Assembly (NCBI RefSeq): GCF_002205645.1 | Contig: NZ_NIOF01000005.1 | Location: 248,001 to 312,000 of the forward strand | DNA length: 64,000 bases | Direction: 5' to 3' | Source of the DNA: Roseateles aquatilis | Lineage (GTDB): Bacteria > Pseudomonadota > Gammaproteobacteria > Burkholderiales > Burkholderiaceae_C | In this document: piece after piece, positions 1 to 7,913 of the stretch | How the letters are laid out: each line of letters opens with the position of its first letter | Position numbering within the stretch: position 1 is the first letter of the stretch | The notes under the pieces: model-generated | Databases searched by the model: none | The model's input: the letters and a program-made list of their open reading frames with translations, nothing else | What the model was told of the DNA's origin: nothing | Translations under genes and position numbers: made by a program

Positions 1-131
1 CCGACGACGCGCTCTACAACGCCAAGTCGACCGGCCGGAACCGGTTTTTCAGCTACGAAATGCAGATGGACACGCAGGAACAGCGCCGGTTCGCGCCCGT
101 CGCGTCCCCCGCTCCGGGGTCCCCGACTTGA
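1..131 (+). CDS. diguanylate cyclase C-terminus (partial, cut by window start)
   Basis: Only the last 42 codons are present, in the frame starting at base 3 and ending with TGA at 129-131. The peptide begins DDALYNAKSTGRNRF and matches the C-terminal end of the GGDEF domain of the next gene almost residue for residue (DDALYTAKSRGRNRF), including a shared FEMQMDT-like tail. This is the final helix/strand of a GGDEF domain, so the gene is a tandem paralogue of the response-regulator diguanylate cyclase that follows 86 bases later. Whether it also carries a receiver domain cannot be seen. The tail after the GGDEF domain is short and not conserved. Confidence 0.8.
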   Translation, partial: DDALYNAKSTGRNRFFSYEMQMDTQEQRRFAPVASPAPGSPT

Positions 132-217
132 GGCATACCCGAACTGCCGGGCGGCGGACCCGGCCCGCATAATCGGCTCGGCAGCGCCTTGCTGCCGCTG
201 CTCGACGATGCCCGGCC

Positions 218-1225
218 ATGGACCTGTCCGCCTCGCTGCCGCCTCTTCGCATCCTGGTTGTCGACGACCAGTCGAGCACGCGCCAGCACCTGTGCAGCCA
301 GCTCGCGGCGATCGGTCATCACACCCTGGAGGCCGACTGCGGCGACAGCGCGCTGGCCCAGTTCGACGGGCAGCATCCCGACGTGGTGCTGCTGGACGTC
401 GAGATGCCCGACCACGACGGCTACTGGGTCGCCAGCCAGATGCGCGCCCACGAGTCCGGCGGCTGGACGCCCATCATCTTCCTGTCCAGCCGCGACTGTG
501 ACCAGGACCTCTGGCAGGGCATCGAATCCGGCGGTGACGACTACCTCGTCAAGCCCGTCTCCAGCACCGTGCTGCAGGCCAAGCTGCGCGCCATGCAGCG
601 CCTGCGGCGCATGCAATCGCGGCTGCAGGCGGTCTCCGACGAACTGCGGCACAGCAACGAGCGGCTGGAGAAGCTCTCCGGCGAGGACTCGCTGACGCGG
701 CTGATGAACCGCCGCGCCTTCGACGCACGGCTCGAGCAGGAGATCGCCTGCGCCCGCCGCGACCAGCAGACGCTCACGCTGGTGCTGTGCGACATCGACC
801 ACTTCAAGCGCTACAACGACAGCTTCGGCCACCTGGCCGGCGACGCCTGCCTGCAGCGCGTCGCCCACCTGCTGCGCGAAACCTGCCGGCGTCCGCGCGA
901 CTGCGCCGCCCGCTACGGCGGCGAGGAATTCGCCCTCATCCTGCCCGGCACCCCGCGCAGCGGCGCCATGACCTTCGCGCGCGCCGTCATGCGCACCCTG
1001 CGCAACTGCAACATGCTCCACCCCGACTCGGTCGAGTCCTACGTGACACTCTCCGGCGGCATCACCACCTGCGTGCCCGACGCCGACACCACCGTCGAAG
1101 GCCTGCTACGCCGCTCCGACGACGCCCTCTACACCGCCAAGTCGCGCGGGCGAAACCGCTTCTTCAGCTTCGAGATGCAGATGGACACGGTGGAGCAGGC
1201 GCCCTCGGGCTTCGCGCCGCTGTAG
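218..1225 (+). CDS. response regulator with GGDEF diguanylate cyclase output
   Basis: A 335-residue two-domain signalling protein predicted to make cyclic-di-GMP when phosphorylated. Residues about 12-125 are a receiver domain with acidic pair D16/D17, phosphoacceptor D60 in VVLLDVEMP, and K112 in DDYLVKP. A charged linker, about 128-155, probably forms the coiled coil seen in PleD/WspR-type enzymes. The GGDEF domain spans about 156-325 with the active-site motif GGEEF at 234-238 and an intact allosteric inhibitory site RxxD (R225-P-R-D228) five residues before it, so activity and product inhibition are both expected. It lies just behind a truncated paralogue, suggesting tandem duplication. 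The partner histidine kinase is not in the window. The ATG at 218 immediately precedes the receiver domain. Confidence 0.93.
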   Translation: MDLSASLPPLRILVVDDQSSTRQHLCSQLAAIGHHTLEADCGDSALAQFDGQHPDVVLLDVEMPDHDGYWVASQMRAHESGGWTPIIFLSSRDCDQDLWQGIESGGDDYLVKPVSSTVLQAKLRAMQRLRRMQSRLQAVSDELRHSNERLEKLSGEDSLTRLMNRRAFDARLEQEIACARRDQQTLTLVLCDIDHFKRYNDSFGHLAGDACLQRVAHLLRETCRRPRDCAARYGGEEFALILPGTPRSGAMTFARAVMRTLRNCNMLHPDSVESYVTLSGGITTCVPDADTTVEGLLRRSDDALYTAKSRGRNRFFSFEMQMDTVEQAPSGFAPL

Positions 1226-1234
1226 CGTCCGAAG

Positions 1235-1304
1235 GATCAGCGATCAGCGATCAGCGATCAGCGATTGGCGATTGGCGATTGGCGATTGGCGATTGGCGAC
1301 TGGC
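1235..1304 (+). repeat. heptamer tandem repeat (GATCAGC x4, GATTGGC x5, GACTGGC x1)
   Basis: Ten back-to-back 7-base units begin 10 bases after the diguanylate cyclase stop codon. Four units read GATCAGC (1235-1262), five read GATTGGC (1263-1297) and the last reads GACTGGC (1298-1304). Seven is not a multiple of three, so copy-number change would shift any reading frame through it; the array is intergenic. Similar heptamer arrays are known as polymorphic repeats in proteobacteria. The sharp switch between two unit types suggests two expansion events. Confidence 0.95.
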
Positions 1305-1413
1305 CCGTGGTGTCAGGTGCTTCGATGTTGGTGGATCGGAACGCGGCCTGCTGCCAGAACCGGCGCGCTGGGGCGGTTAAGGTTGCGACTCTCATTGCCT
1401 GCCACCGTTCCGT

Positions 1414-2511
1414 ATGCCCGTGATCGATCACGATGCGTTGCGTCGCCACGCCATCGCCCGCACCTTCTTCAAGCCGACGACGTTGCTGCGCGCGATCCAG
1501 CGGCTGGGTTTCGTCCAGGCCGACCCGATCCGTGCGCCGGCGCGAGCGCAGGACCTGATCCTGATGCATCGGGTGAAGGGATACCGGGCGGGCGACCTGG
1601 AGGCGCGTTATGCGCGACTGGCGGTCGAGGAGGACTGCCTCGTCAACTATGGTTTCCTGCCACGCGAGCACCTGGCGCTGCTGCACCCCCGCACCGCCAG
1701 GCATGCGTGGGACGACGAGATGAACGGGCGCGCCGCGGAGGTGCTGGCCTTCATCAAGGCGCGAGGCCGGACGCATCCGCAGGATGTGCAGCGGGCCTTC
1801 AGTCATGGCCGCGTGGCCGGGTACTGGGGTGGGGAGTTGAATGCCAGCACGCACCTGCTCGACGGCATGCATTACCGGGGCCTGTTGCGCGTGGCGCGCC
1901 GCGACGCGGGCACGCGGGTCTACGAAGCGGTCGCGCACGCGCCGCAAAACGAAGGCGCCGAGGCGCGCCACGCACGCGCGGCCGCGTTGCTGGACATGAT
2001 CGTCGCGCTCTATGCGCCGTTGCCGTCGCCGAGCCTGGGCTACCTGACGACGTTGCTGGGTTACGGCACGCCGCACTTGAAGGCCGAGGCGCGCAACGCG
2101 CTGAAGGACGCGAAGCAGCGATACGGACATACGAAGGTCGATGGCGAGACCTGGTATTGGCCGCAGGACGAGAATCCTGCGTCGCGCGCTCACAGGGTGG
2201 ACCCGCTGAGGCTGCGTTTCCTGGCCCCATTTGATCCGCTGGTCTGGGACCGTCGCCGCTTTGAGCGCCTGTGGGGTTGGGCCTACCGATTCGAGGCTTA
2301 CACGCCCCCTGCCAAGCGCACGATGGGCCATTACGCGCTGCCGATGCTGTGGGGCGACCGCATGATTGGTTGGGCCAACCTGAAGGTCAGCGATGGCCGA
2401 CTGGTCCCTGACCTGGGCTTCATCGACAAGCGCCCCCGCGACCCCGCATTCCGCACCGCATTGGACGAGGCCTACCACGAGACCTCGCTCTTCCTCGGCC
2501 TCGACCCATAG
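1414..2511 (+). CDS. YcaQ/AlkX-type winged-helix DNA glycosylase family protein
   Basis: A 365-residue member of the HTH_42 (DUF1006) superfamily, whose characterised members unhook interstrand crosslinks or remove alkylated bases from DNA. The N-terminus aligns with the family's opening winged helix, and residues 35-37 (QAD within GFVQADPI) fit the Q-hydrophobic-D catalytic signature of the YcaQ/AlkX branch rather than the QxQ of AlkZ-type enzymes. The WGWAYRFEAYTPPAKR stretch and the C-terminal LGFIDKRP region are also typical. Length fits the usual 350-410. It stands alone between the heptamer repeat and a non-coding element, with no linked toxin biosynthesis genes, which argues for housekeeping repair rather than self-resistance. 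The upstream AAGGTTGCG is a weak ribosome site. Confidence 0.82.
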   Translation: MPVIDHDALRRHAIARTFFKPTTLLRAIQRLGFVQADPIRAPARAQDLILMHRVKGYRAGDLEARYARLAVEEDCLVNYGFLPREHLALLHPRTARHAWDDEMNGRAAEVLAFIKARGRTHPQDVQRAFSHGRVAGYWGGELNASTHLLDGMHYRGLLRVARRDAGTRVYEAVAHAPQNEGAEARHARAAALLDMIVALYAPLPSPSLGYLTTLLGYGTPHLKAEARNALKDAKQRYGHTKVDGETWYWPQDENPASRAHRVDPLRLRFLAPFDPLVWDRRRFERLWGWAYRFEAYTPPAKRTMGHYALPMLWGDRMIGWANLKVSDGRLVPDLGFIDKRPRDPAFRTALDEAYHETSLFLGLDP

Positions 2512-2862
2512 AAGCCCGCCCCAGTCATACCGCCCTTCCCAACGAGAAATGAGGAGCGCTGAGCAGCGGCGAGGGGGGAGTAAACAGGAGCGAAGAGGCG
2601 CTGGTTGTCTCGGTCGGCGCGTCCCGCGCAAGCGGGCAAGCCTTCGCAGCGAGGGGGGAGGGACGACAGCGAGCGATGGTGGTTCCAGTAGCAATGCCGG
2701 ACGAGTCTCGGAGCGCAGTGACGAGCGACGGACCGCGTGTCAGCGAGCAAGCTCGCCGGGAGTCAGCGCTTCTTTTGCTTCCTTTTCTGGGCGCGACCAG
2801 AAAAGGGAGTCGCCCGCCGGGGCGAAATCCCGGCGGGCTATTGGAATGGGGCACTCAGGAAC
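2512..2862. other. 351-base non-coding element with two strong hairpins
   Basis: No believable gene lies between the glycosylase and the aldo/keto reductase. The stretch holds purine-rich low-complexity sequence and ends in two consecutive perfect hairpins: a 10-bp stem at 2781-2790/2797-2806 with a 6-base loop, and a 10-bp stem at 2812-2821/2829-2838 with a 7-base loop. From memory, similar TTTTGCTTCCTTTT-hairpin-GCCCGCCGG arrangements recur between genes in Burkholderiales and Xanthomonadales and produce spurious ORFs, so I suspect an interspersed element. It may also terminate transcription from both convergent neighbours. Confidence 0.6.
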
Positions 2863-3891
2863 TCAAGCGTTCAACAGCCCCATCGACACCTCTGGATACC
2901 GTGCCCCCGCCACTGGGTGATCGTCGAGCAGATCCCGCAGTTCCTCGCGCAGCACGTCGCTGAGGCGGATGCGAGCGGCCATGGCGTTCTCTTCGAGGCG
3001 GTTGATGCTGCGGGTTCCAGGGATGGGCACGACATCTGGTCCCCGATCGAGGAGCCACGCCAGCGCGAGTTGAGCCGGCGTCAAGCCGTGGTCGCGGGCC
3101 AACGCGACGATCGCGTCTGCGAGGGCCAGGTTCTGCGCCATGTGCCCCTCCTGAAACCGCGGGTTCTGTCGCCTCCAGTCGTTGGCGGCCAGTTGGTCGG
3201 CATTGCGGATGGCTCCGGTGAGGAAGCCGCGCCCGAGGGGGCTGTAGGGCACGAGCGCGATGCCGAGTTCGCGGCAGGTCGGGAGGATGTCGGTTTCGAC
3301 ATCGCGTGTCCACAGCGAGTACTCGGTCTGCACGGCTGCGATCGGATGCACGGCGTGGGCGCGGCGGATCGTCTCCGCCGACGCCTCCGACAACCCGAGA
3401 TGTCGAACGCGTCCGGACCGGACCAACTCCGCCATCGCCCCGACGGTGTCCTCGATGGGGACCTTGCGATCGACGCGATGGAGGTAGTACAGGTCGATGT
3501 GATTCACCCCCAGCCGCCGCAGCGACGCGTCGCAGGAGGCGCGGACGTTCGCGGGCGCGCCGTTGACGCCGGAGGAGAGGCCCTCGGCGTTGCGCACGAT
3601 GCCGAACTTGGTCGCCAGCACGACCTCGCGCCGTCGATTGGCGAGCAGCCCGGACAGCAGGCGCTCGTTGGCGCCGCCGCCGTAGACATCGGAGGTATCG
3701 AGGAAGTTCATCCCCAGGTCCAACGCGCGATGCAGCGTCGCCATGGACGCCGCGTCGTCCGCGGGCCCGTAGTAGTCGGACATTCCCATGCACCCGAGCC
3801 CGAGCGCCGACACCTCGGGCCCATGTGCGCCGAGGCGCCGGCGGGGCAATTGAGGCAGGTTGTTGAGCGGTTCCTTGGACATGATGGTCAT
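2863..3891 (-). CDS. aldo/keto reductase
   Basis: A 342-residue NADPH-dependent oxidoreductase of the AKR superfamily, acting on aldehydes or ketones in the cytosol. The catalytic tetrad is complete: D65 and Y70 in FLDTSDVYG, K95 in VLATKFG and H138 in DLYYLHRVD. The LVPYSPLGRGFLTG segment and the C-terminal VPIPGTRSINRLEEN cofactor-phosphate motif place it with the YakC/Tas-like monomeric reductases. The start at 3891 follows AAGGAG at a 7-base distance. It is transcribed away from an AraC-family regulator, a common pairing in which the regulator controls the reductase; the natural substrate cannot be told from sequence. Confidence 0.93.
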   Translation of the reverse strand: MTIMSKEPLNNLPQLPRRRLGAHGPEVSALGLGCMGMSDYYGPADDAASMATLHRALDLGMNFLDTSDVYGGGANERLLSGLLANRRREVVLATKFGIVRNAEGLSSGVNGAPANVRASCDASLRRLGVNHIDLYYLHRVDRKVPIEDTVGAMAELVRSGRVRHLGLSEASAETIRRAHAVHPIAAVQTEYSLWTRDVETDILPTCRELGIALVPYSPLGRGFLTGAIRNADQLAANDWRRQNPRFQEGHMAQNLALADAIVALARDHGLTPAQLALAWLLDRGPDVVPIPGTRSINRLEENAMAARIRLSDVLREELRDLLDDHPVAGARYPEVSMGLLNA

Positions 3892-4075
3892 GACGGCACT
3901 CCTTGAAGGTCAGACCGCGGCGGGACAGGTGCCGCCGCGATGACGTCAGCTTAGGAAGGCGGCCCCCTGGCGGACCAGCGCAAACCTCGCCGGTCCTTGC
4001 CCAATCCTCCGGACCCGTGCCCCAGCCCGGCGCGCGCGCTGGGCACGCGTGCGACGAGCTTGCACAATTCGTCGC

Positions 4076-5017
4076 ATGGTTGCCCCCACCCCGCTCCACA
4101 CCGCCCACGCTCACGTCGACGAACTGCAGGCCTTGCGCGCGCAGATGGTCGATCTGACGTTGCGCCACGTCGGCAGCGAGGGTTCGCACGCGACGGCGAT
4201 TCCGTGCCTGCAGCTGATCAAGGCGTGCTCCATCGCGCCGCGCACCGCGCCGGCGCTGTACGAGCCTGGCGTGGTCGTCGTACTGCAGGGCCGCAAGAAG
4301 GTGGAGCTGGGCAACGAGACCTTGTATTACGACCCGCTGCACTTCCTGCTGGTGTCGATGACGATGCTGCCGAAGGGGCAGGTCATCGATGCGACGCCGG
4401 AGAAGCCCTACCTGTGCGTGCGGGTGAGCTGCGACACGCAGACGCTGGCGGAGCTGATGCTGGAGGTGGGTCCGGCGAGCACGGACGTCGCGCCGCGGGC
4501 GCAATCGGGGCTGAACGTGGCGCCGGTCTCGGAGCCCCTGCTGGGCGCGACGCTGCGGCTGATGCAACTGCTGGACAGCCCGGAAGATCAGCGCGTGCTG
4601 GGCCCCTTGCTGCAGCGGGAGATCTTCTACCGCGTGCTGACCGGCCCGCTGGGCCCGCGGCTGCGCACGCTGGCGGTGCAGGACAGCGCGACGCGGCGGC
4701 TCTCACGCGCGATCGACGAATTGAACCGCCGCTTCCACGAGCCCATCAGCATCGACGAACTGGCCGAGGTGGCGCACATGAGCGCGTCCACGCTGCACCA
4801 GCGCTTCAAGCAGCTGACGAGCATGTCGCCGATGCAGTACCAGAAGCAACTGCGGCTGCAGCACGCGCGCCGGCTGATGCTGGCCGACGGCATCGATGCC
4901 GCGGCGGCGGCGCACCAGGTCGGCTACGAGAGCGCGTCCCAGTTCAGCCGCGAGTACCGGCGGCTCTTCGGCACGCCGCCGCGCGCGGACATCGAGCAAA
5001 TGCAGCGCGCCGGCTGA
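4076..5017 (+). CDS. AraC-family transcriptional regulator (AraC_N type)
   Basis: A 313-residue regulator with an N-terminal AraC_N (arabinose-binding-like cupin) half, about residues 15-170, and a C-terminal double helix-turn-helix, about 205-305. The second half carries RRFHEPISIDELAEVAHMS and the FSREYRRLFGTPP signature of the second helix-turn-helix. An in-frame ATG lies 27 bases upstream (4049), but the region between has no similarity to the family, so the ATG at 4076 is preferred. The gene is divergent from the aldo/keto reductase with 184 bases between the start codons, and is probably its regulator (inference). Ligand unknown. Confidence 0.9.
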   Translation: MVAPTPLHTAHAHVDELQALRAQMVDLTLRHVGSEGSHATAIPCLQLIKACSIAPRTAPALYEPGVVVVLQGRKKVELGNETLYYDPLHFLLVSMTMLPKGQVIDATPEKPYLCVRVSCDTQTLAELMLEVGPASTDVAPRAQSGLNVAPVSEPLLGATLRLMQLLDSPEDQRVLGPLLQREIFYRVLTGPLGPRLRTLAVQDSATRRLSRAIDELNRRFHEPISIDELAEVAHMSASTLHQRFKQLTSMSPMQYQKQLRLQHARRLMLADGIDAAAAAHQVGYESASQFSREYRRLFGTPPRADIEQMQRAG

Positions 5018-5027
5018 GCCGCGCGTC

Positions 5028-5693
5028 TCACTTCGAGAAGCACTTGCCCGACATCGCCGGCGCGCCCTTGAGCCGATCGTCGGTCGGATGCAGCGCGGCC
5101 ACGCGGTTCTCGTAGACCCGCACGCATTTGCTGCCTTGCCGGACCAGCTTCGATCCGGACTCGCTGGTGGAGACGCTGACCTCGACCGGCAGCGTGCCCG
5201 CACCATCCGCGACGGCCCATTCGACCGAACGACGCACGCTGTGGGAGCGCGTGTCGTGGCGGACCTCGTCGGCCATGCGCAGCACGGGATCCGAGGCGGC
5301 GCGCTGGCGCGGCAGTGCCAGATTCAAGGTCGTGCGCCCGGAGCCCGGCGAGAACGCGGCCCCGGTGGCGTCGGCCGGCGGCGCGTCGGGTGGCAAGGTT
5401 TGCGACAGCTCGGGCGCCGCGATCACGATCGGCGCCGGCAAGTGCGTCGAGATCGTCGCCGCCGGGCGGGTCATGCGCGGCCGGTCGCGGTCATCGCTCC
5501 GCGCCCGCGGTCGCTGGGTGTCGGCGATCAAGCGCACCTTGGTCAGCCGGGTTGCCTCCTCGCGCCGGCCCAGCCGCCACCCGCCATGGTCCCACCACAG
5601 CAGCCCCACCCCCAGACCCTGCACCAGGAATGCCGCAGCCAGGCCGATCCAGATCCGCGACCGCCGCGGTCGCGCCCACTGCGCCTCGGTCAT
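5028..5693 (-). CDS. hypothetical membrane-anchored protein
   Basis: A 221-residue protein of unrecognised family. After a basic N-terminus (ARPRRSRIW) there is one hydrophobic segment, about residues 14-33 (WIGLAAAFLVQGLGVGLLWW), predicting an inner-membrane anchor with the rest in the periplasm. The middle is Pro/Ala/Arg-rich and probably disordered. The C-terminal third looks folded and contains two cysteines (CVRVYENR and CFSK), which could form a disulphide. The open frame extends 48 codons upstream, but the ATG at 5693 is chosen because the anchor then sits at the N-terminus. It is convergent with the AraC gene, separated by 10 bases. No function is assigned. Confidence 0.55.
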   Translation of the reverse strand: MTEAQWARPRRSRIWIGLAAAFLVQGLGVGLLWWDHGGWRLGRREEATRLTKVRLIADTQRPRARSDDRDRPRMTRPAATISTHLPAPIVIAAPELSQTLPPDAPPADATGAAFSPGSGRTTLNLALPRQRAASDPVLRMADEVRHDTRSHSVRRSVEWAVADGAGTLPVEVSVSTSESGSKLVRQGSKCVRVYENRVAALHPTDDRLKGAPAMSGKCFSK

Positions 5694-5908
5694 GCCGGGC
5701 GTCCCCCTCGATCCATCGCGCCCTCCCAGGCCGCCGTGATATCGGGCGCGATGGTATCCGCCTGCGAAGGCTTGCCGGCGTGATGCGACGACGGGTCCCG
5801 CGTGACGCTCTTTCAAGGGACGGTCGGACGCGAGCACCCATCCGACCCAGGGGGTCGGCGGGTCACGGGAACTCGGCAGCCGGTGGCAGGCGCGACAGCG
5901 CCCGTCCG

Positions 5909-6142
5909 CTACACGCGCCAGCCGGGCTGACTTCGCTCCGGATCCAGATGCCGACGCACGGCGATCTGAGCCTGTGGGTCCCCGACGTCGGCGACGTAGA
6001 CGGTCAGCACGATGTCGGTCAGCGTTTCGCCTCGCTCGAACAACACGACCGCGGCATTGCGCCTCGGTCCGTCCAGGATCACGCGGTCCACCCGCATGAC
6101 GCGAAGCTTGGGCAGGCGTTCGATGGTCAGTCGTACGTCCAT
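5909..6142 (-). CDS. small hypothetical protein (77 aa)
   Basis: The frame reads MDVRLTIERLPKLRVMRVDRV and continues with an alternating hydrophobic pattern (NAAVVLFERGETLTDIVLTVYVADVG) compatible with a small beta-rich domain. The ATG at 6142 is preceded by GGGGAG, a fair ribosome site; the frame stays open further upstream, but that part is an arginine run without coding character. No family is recognised. It sits head-to-head with the cspA leader, so the two genes share a 400-base divergent region. Confidence 0.5.
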   Translation of the reverse strand: MDVRLTIERLPKLRVMRVDRVILDGPRRNAAVVLFERGETLTDIVLTVYVADVGDPQAQIAVRRHLDPERSQPGWRV

Positions 6143-6314
6143 GGGGCTCCCCTGTCTTGTCCCCGAAATCCGCTCGCCCGTTTTTCCCGAAGGGCCACGA
6201 GTCTGCCGCGGTTGGACGAACAGTATGGGCTCACAACGCACCAACCTGCTCCCTCGCCGGCGGCGCCTTCGTCGCCTGAAATCGACACAAGGTGCAAGAA
6301 CGGAAAGCTTGTAG

Positions 6315-6545
6315 TACACTCTGCCGCTTGATTCGCGCAAGACCACCCTCTTCAGGTCTTCATCTGCAGCCCCGCCGGTCAACTCCCCAACTGACCTCTC
6401 TAGCGGGCGGCTCGCTACAGCATCAACTCCCGGTTCGTGCGCTTGAGCGTCTCTACTCCGCCTTGTTTTGGAAGGCGGAGGGACTGTTCGCGCTGTTCGC
6501 GACAGTTATTCAATCCCAAAGATTCCAGCAACAAAGGAAACGATC
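6315..6545 (+). promoter_or_regulatory. cspA promoter and long structured 5' leader
   Basis: A sigma70-like -10 element TACACT lies at 6315-6320, with no clear -35. From there to the cspA start codon is about 220 bases without a gene. This leader contains a perfect 9-bp hairpin (6456-6464 with 6472-6480, 7-base loop), then a second imperfect stem around 6482-6507. AAGGAAA at 6535-6541 is the ribosome site. Long structured leaders that refold at low temperature are established for cspA-type mRNAs; that this leader does so is inference. Confidence 0.5.
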
Positions 6546-6758
6546 ATGAGCATTCAAACCGGTACCGTGAAGTGGTTCGACGACGGCAAGGGCTTCGGCT
6601 TCATTACCCCGGCCGACGGCAGCAAGGACCTGTTCGCCCACCACAGCGAAATCCGTAACAACGGCGGCTTCCGCACGCTGGCCGAAGGCGCCAAGGTGGA
6701 ATTCGAAGTCAAGGAAGGCCCGAAGGGTCTGCAAGCCGCGAACATCCGCAGCCTGTAA
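6546..6758 (+). CDS. cspA: cold-shock protein (CspA family)
   Basis: A 70-residue single cold-shock domain protein, an RNA/ssDNA-binding chaperone of the OB fold. RNP1 is KGFGFI at residues 15-20 and RNP2 is DLFAHH at 28-33; the opening GTVKWF and closing GLQAANI are family hallmarks. The ATG at 6546 follows AAGGAAA by 4 bases. It has a long leader upstream and is followed by a 71-residue ORF and a second-type infA, suggesting a cold-response or translation-adaptation block. Which paralogue of the genome this is cannot be told. Confidence 0.97.
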   Translation: MSIQTGTVKWFDDGKGFGFITPADGSKDLFAHHSEIRNNGGFRTLAEGAKVEFEVKEGPKGLQAANIRSL

Positions 6759-6923
6759 AAATCCGTGGGGGTCCCTCGCGGATCCCCAGGACTTGCCGAA
6801 CCGCAGTACAGCCGCAGCAGGGCGCGGCTTAAAACTGGTCCCTGCAAAGCGCACATTCCGAAACCGCGCCAAGACGGTCTTGCACTTTGCGAAATCCTGT
6901 CAAGGCGCACACCTCATGAAACT

Positions 6924-7139
6924 ATGCCAATCAAAAGCATTGAGGTGGGGCGTTACCTTGTCTCACCAATGACCAAACCCCATGTCGACGGCGGTTACTC
7001 CGCCTCGGTCTCGATCCGATCGGGACGCGGCATGGCCAGCATCGATCGAGTCATGCGATTCGTGCCGAGCTTTCCCAACCGCCGCGACGCCTTGCGCTAC
7101 GCGGCCGACGAAGGCACGGCCTGGGCGCGTTGCCATTGA
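6924..7139 (+). CDS. small conserved-looking hypothetical protein (71 aa)
   Basis: The frame starts MPIKSIEVGRYLVSP and has an amphipathic, probably folded pattern with SASVSIRSGRG followed by RVMRFVPSFPNRRDALRYAADEGTAWAR, i.e. beta strands then a helix. ATG at 6924 is chosen because the preceding codons of the open frame read through the non-coding region after cspA. I recall similar short proteins next to cold-shock genes in Burkholderiales but cannot name a family. Located between cspA and infA on the same strand, so a role in cold adaptation is possible by context only. Confidence 0.6.
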   Translation: MPIKSIEVGRYLVSPMTKPHVDGGYSASVSIRSGRGMASIDRVMRFVPSFPNRRDALRYAADEGTAWARCH

Positions 7140-7226
7140 GCATCATCCCGATCGATTCGATCGGCGTCGGTCCACGACACGGTCGCGACTGGCGTTACCC
7201 TCATATTCAAGAAAGGACAATCCCGG

Positions 7227-7490
7227 ATGGCCAAGGAAGAACTGATTGAAATGCAGGGCGTGGTCAATGAAATCCTGCCCGACTCCCGCTTCCGCGTGAC
7301 GCTCGAGAACGGTCACCAGATCATTGCCTACACGGGCGGCAAGATGCGCAAGCATCACATCCGCATCCTCGCCGGCGACAGCGTGTCGCTGGAGATGTCC
7401 CCGTACGACCTGACCAAGGGCCGGATCACATTCCGCCACCTGAGCCGCTCCGGCGGTCCCGCGCCGAGCCGTCCTCCGGTCCGCCGCTGA
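7227..7490 (+). CDS. infA: translation initiation factor IF-1 (second-copy type)
   Basis: An 87-residue IF-1: an OB-fold protein that binds the A site of the 30S subunit during initiation. [34 protein letters not shown] and YDLTKGRI are diagnostic. It is about 15 residues longer than the canonical 72-residue factor, with a basic Ser/Pro/Arg tail ([14 protein letters not shown]), the form typical of the extra infA copy in Burkholderiales rather than the ribosomal-operon copy. AAAGGA precedes the ATG by 10 bases. Its neighbourhood (cspA upstream) suggests a role in translation at low temperature; that is inference. Confidence 0.95.
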   Translation: MAKEELIEMQGVVNEILPDSRFRVTLENGHQIIAYTGGKMRKHHIRILAGDSVSLEMSPYDLTKGRITFRHLSRSGGPAPSRPPVRR

Positions 7491-7531
7491 GAACGATCTC
7501 CCGCGCCTGGCGTGCGGGAGAATCCGGCCTC

Positions 7532-7726
7532 ATGACCACCGCCGAGCCGCCCGGCGCCGACAGCGCCGCCGACGATCCGATGCCCCGCCCGCCGGAGCAG
7601 CCGGACATCGATGCCTGCTGCGGCAATGGTTGCGATCCGTGCATCTTCGACCTGCACGACCTGGCGATGGACCAATATCGCCAGGACCTGCGCGCGTGGA
7701 ACGCCCGCCACCCCCAGGAGCAATGA
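7532..7726 (+). CDS. oxidoreductase-like domain protein (Oxidored-like)
   Basis: A 64-residue protein carrying the complete Oxidored-like N-terminal motif: the cysteine cluster CCGNGCDPC at residues 29-37 followed by IFDLHDLAMDQYRQDLRAW. The domain also occurs at the end of larger oxidoreductases, but stand-alone short versions like this are common in betaproteobacteria; molecular function is not established. The four cysteines suggest metal binding (inference). A strong intrinsic terminator follows 20 bases after the stop codon. Confidence 0.85.
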   Translation: MTTAEPPGADSAADDPMPRPPEQPDIDACCGNGCDPCIFDLHDLAMDQYRQDLRAWNARHPQEQ

Positions 7727-7745
7727 CGCCCTGGCCCCCCGACCG

Positions 7746-7775
7746 AAGGGCCGCCTCGCGCGGCCCTTACTTTTT
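7746..7775 (+). terminator. intrinsic terminator after infA/Oxidored-like genes
   Basis: A 9-bp perfect stem (7746-7754 with 7760-7768, 5-base loop CTCGC) is followed by AC and a run of five T at 7771-7775. Orientation fits termination of the plus-strand infA and Oxidored-like transcript. Confidence 0.88.
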
Positions 7776-7913
7776 GGGACGTCTCCGGGCGCGCCCGGAC
7801 TTCAGTCCCCCACGCGGAAGGCCGACAAACAGGCAGGGGCCGCGCTTGCCCGTGCGGTCCGTCGGAGCCATCCTGGCGCCGCACGCGATTGCCTCGTCAG
7901 GCAGGGGGTCTCG

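Noticed and set aside
1235-1304. CRISPR array
   Set aside because: Units are 7 bases with no spacers; this is a simple tandem repeat.
6759-6923. Intrinsic terminator after cspA
   Set aside because: An imperfect stem occurs at 6761-6784 but with mismatches and no T run, so it was not called.
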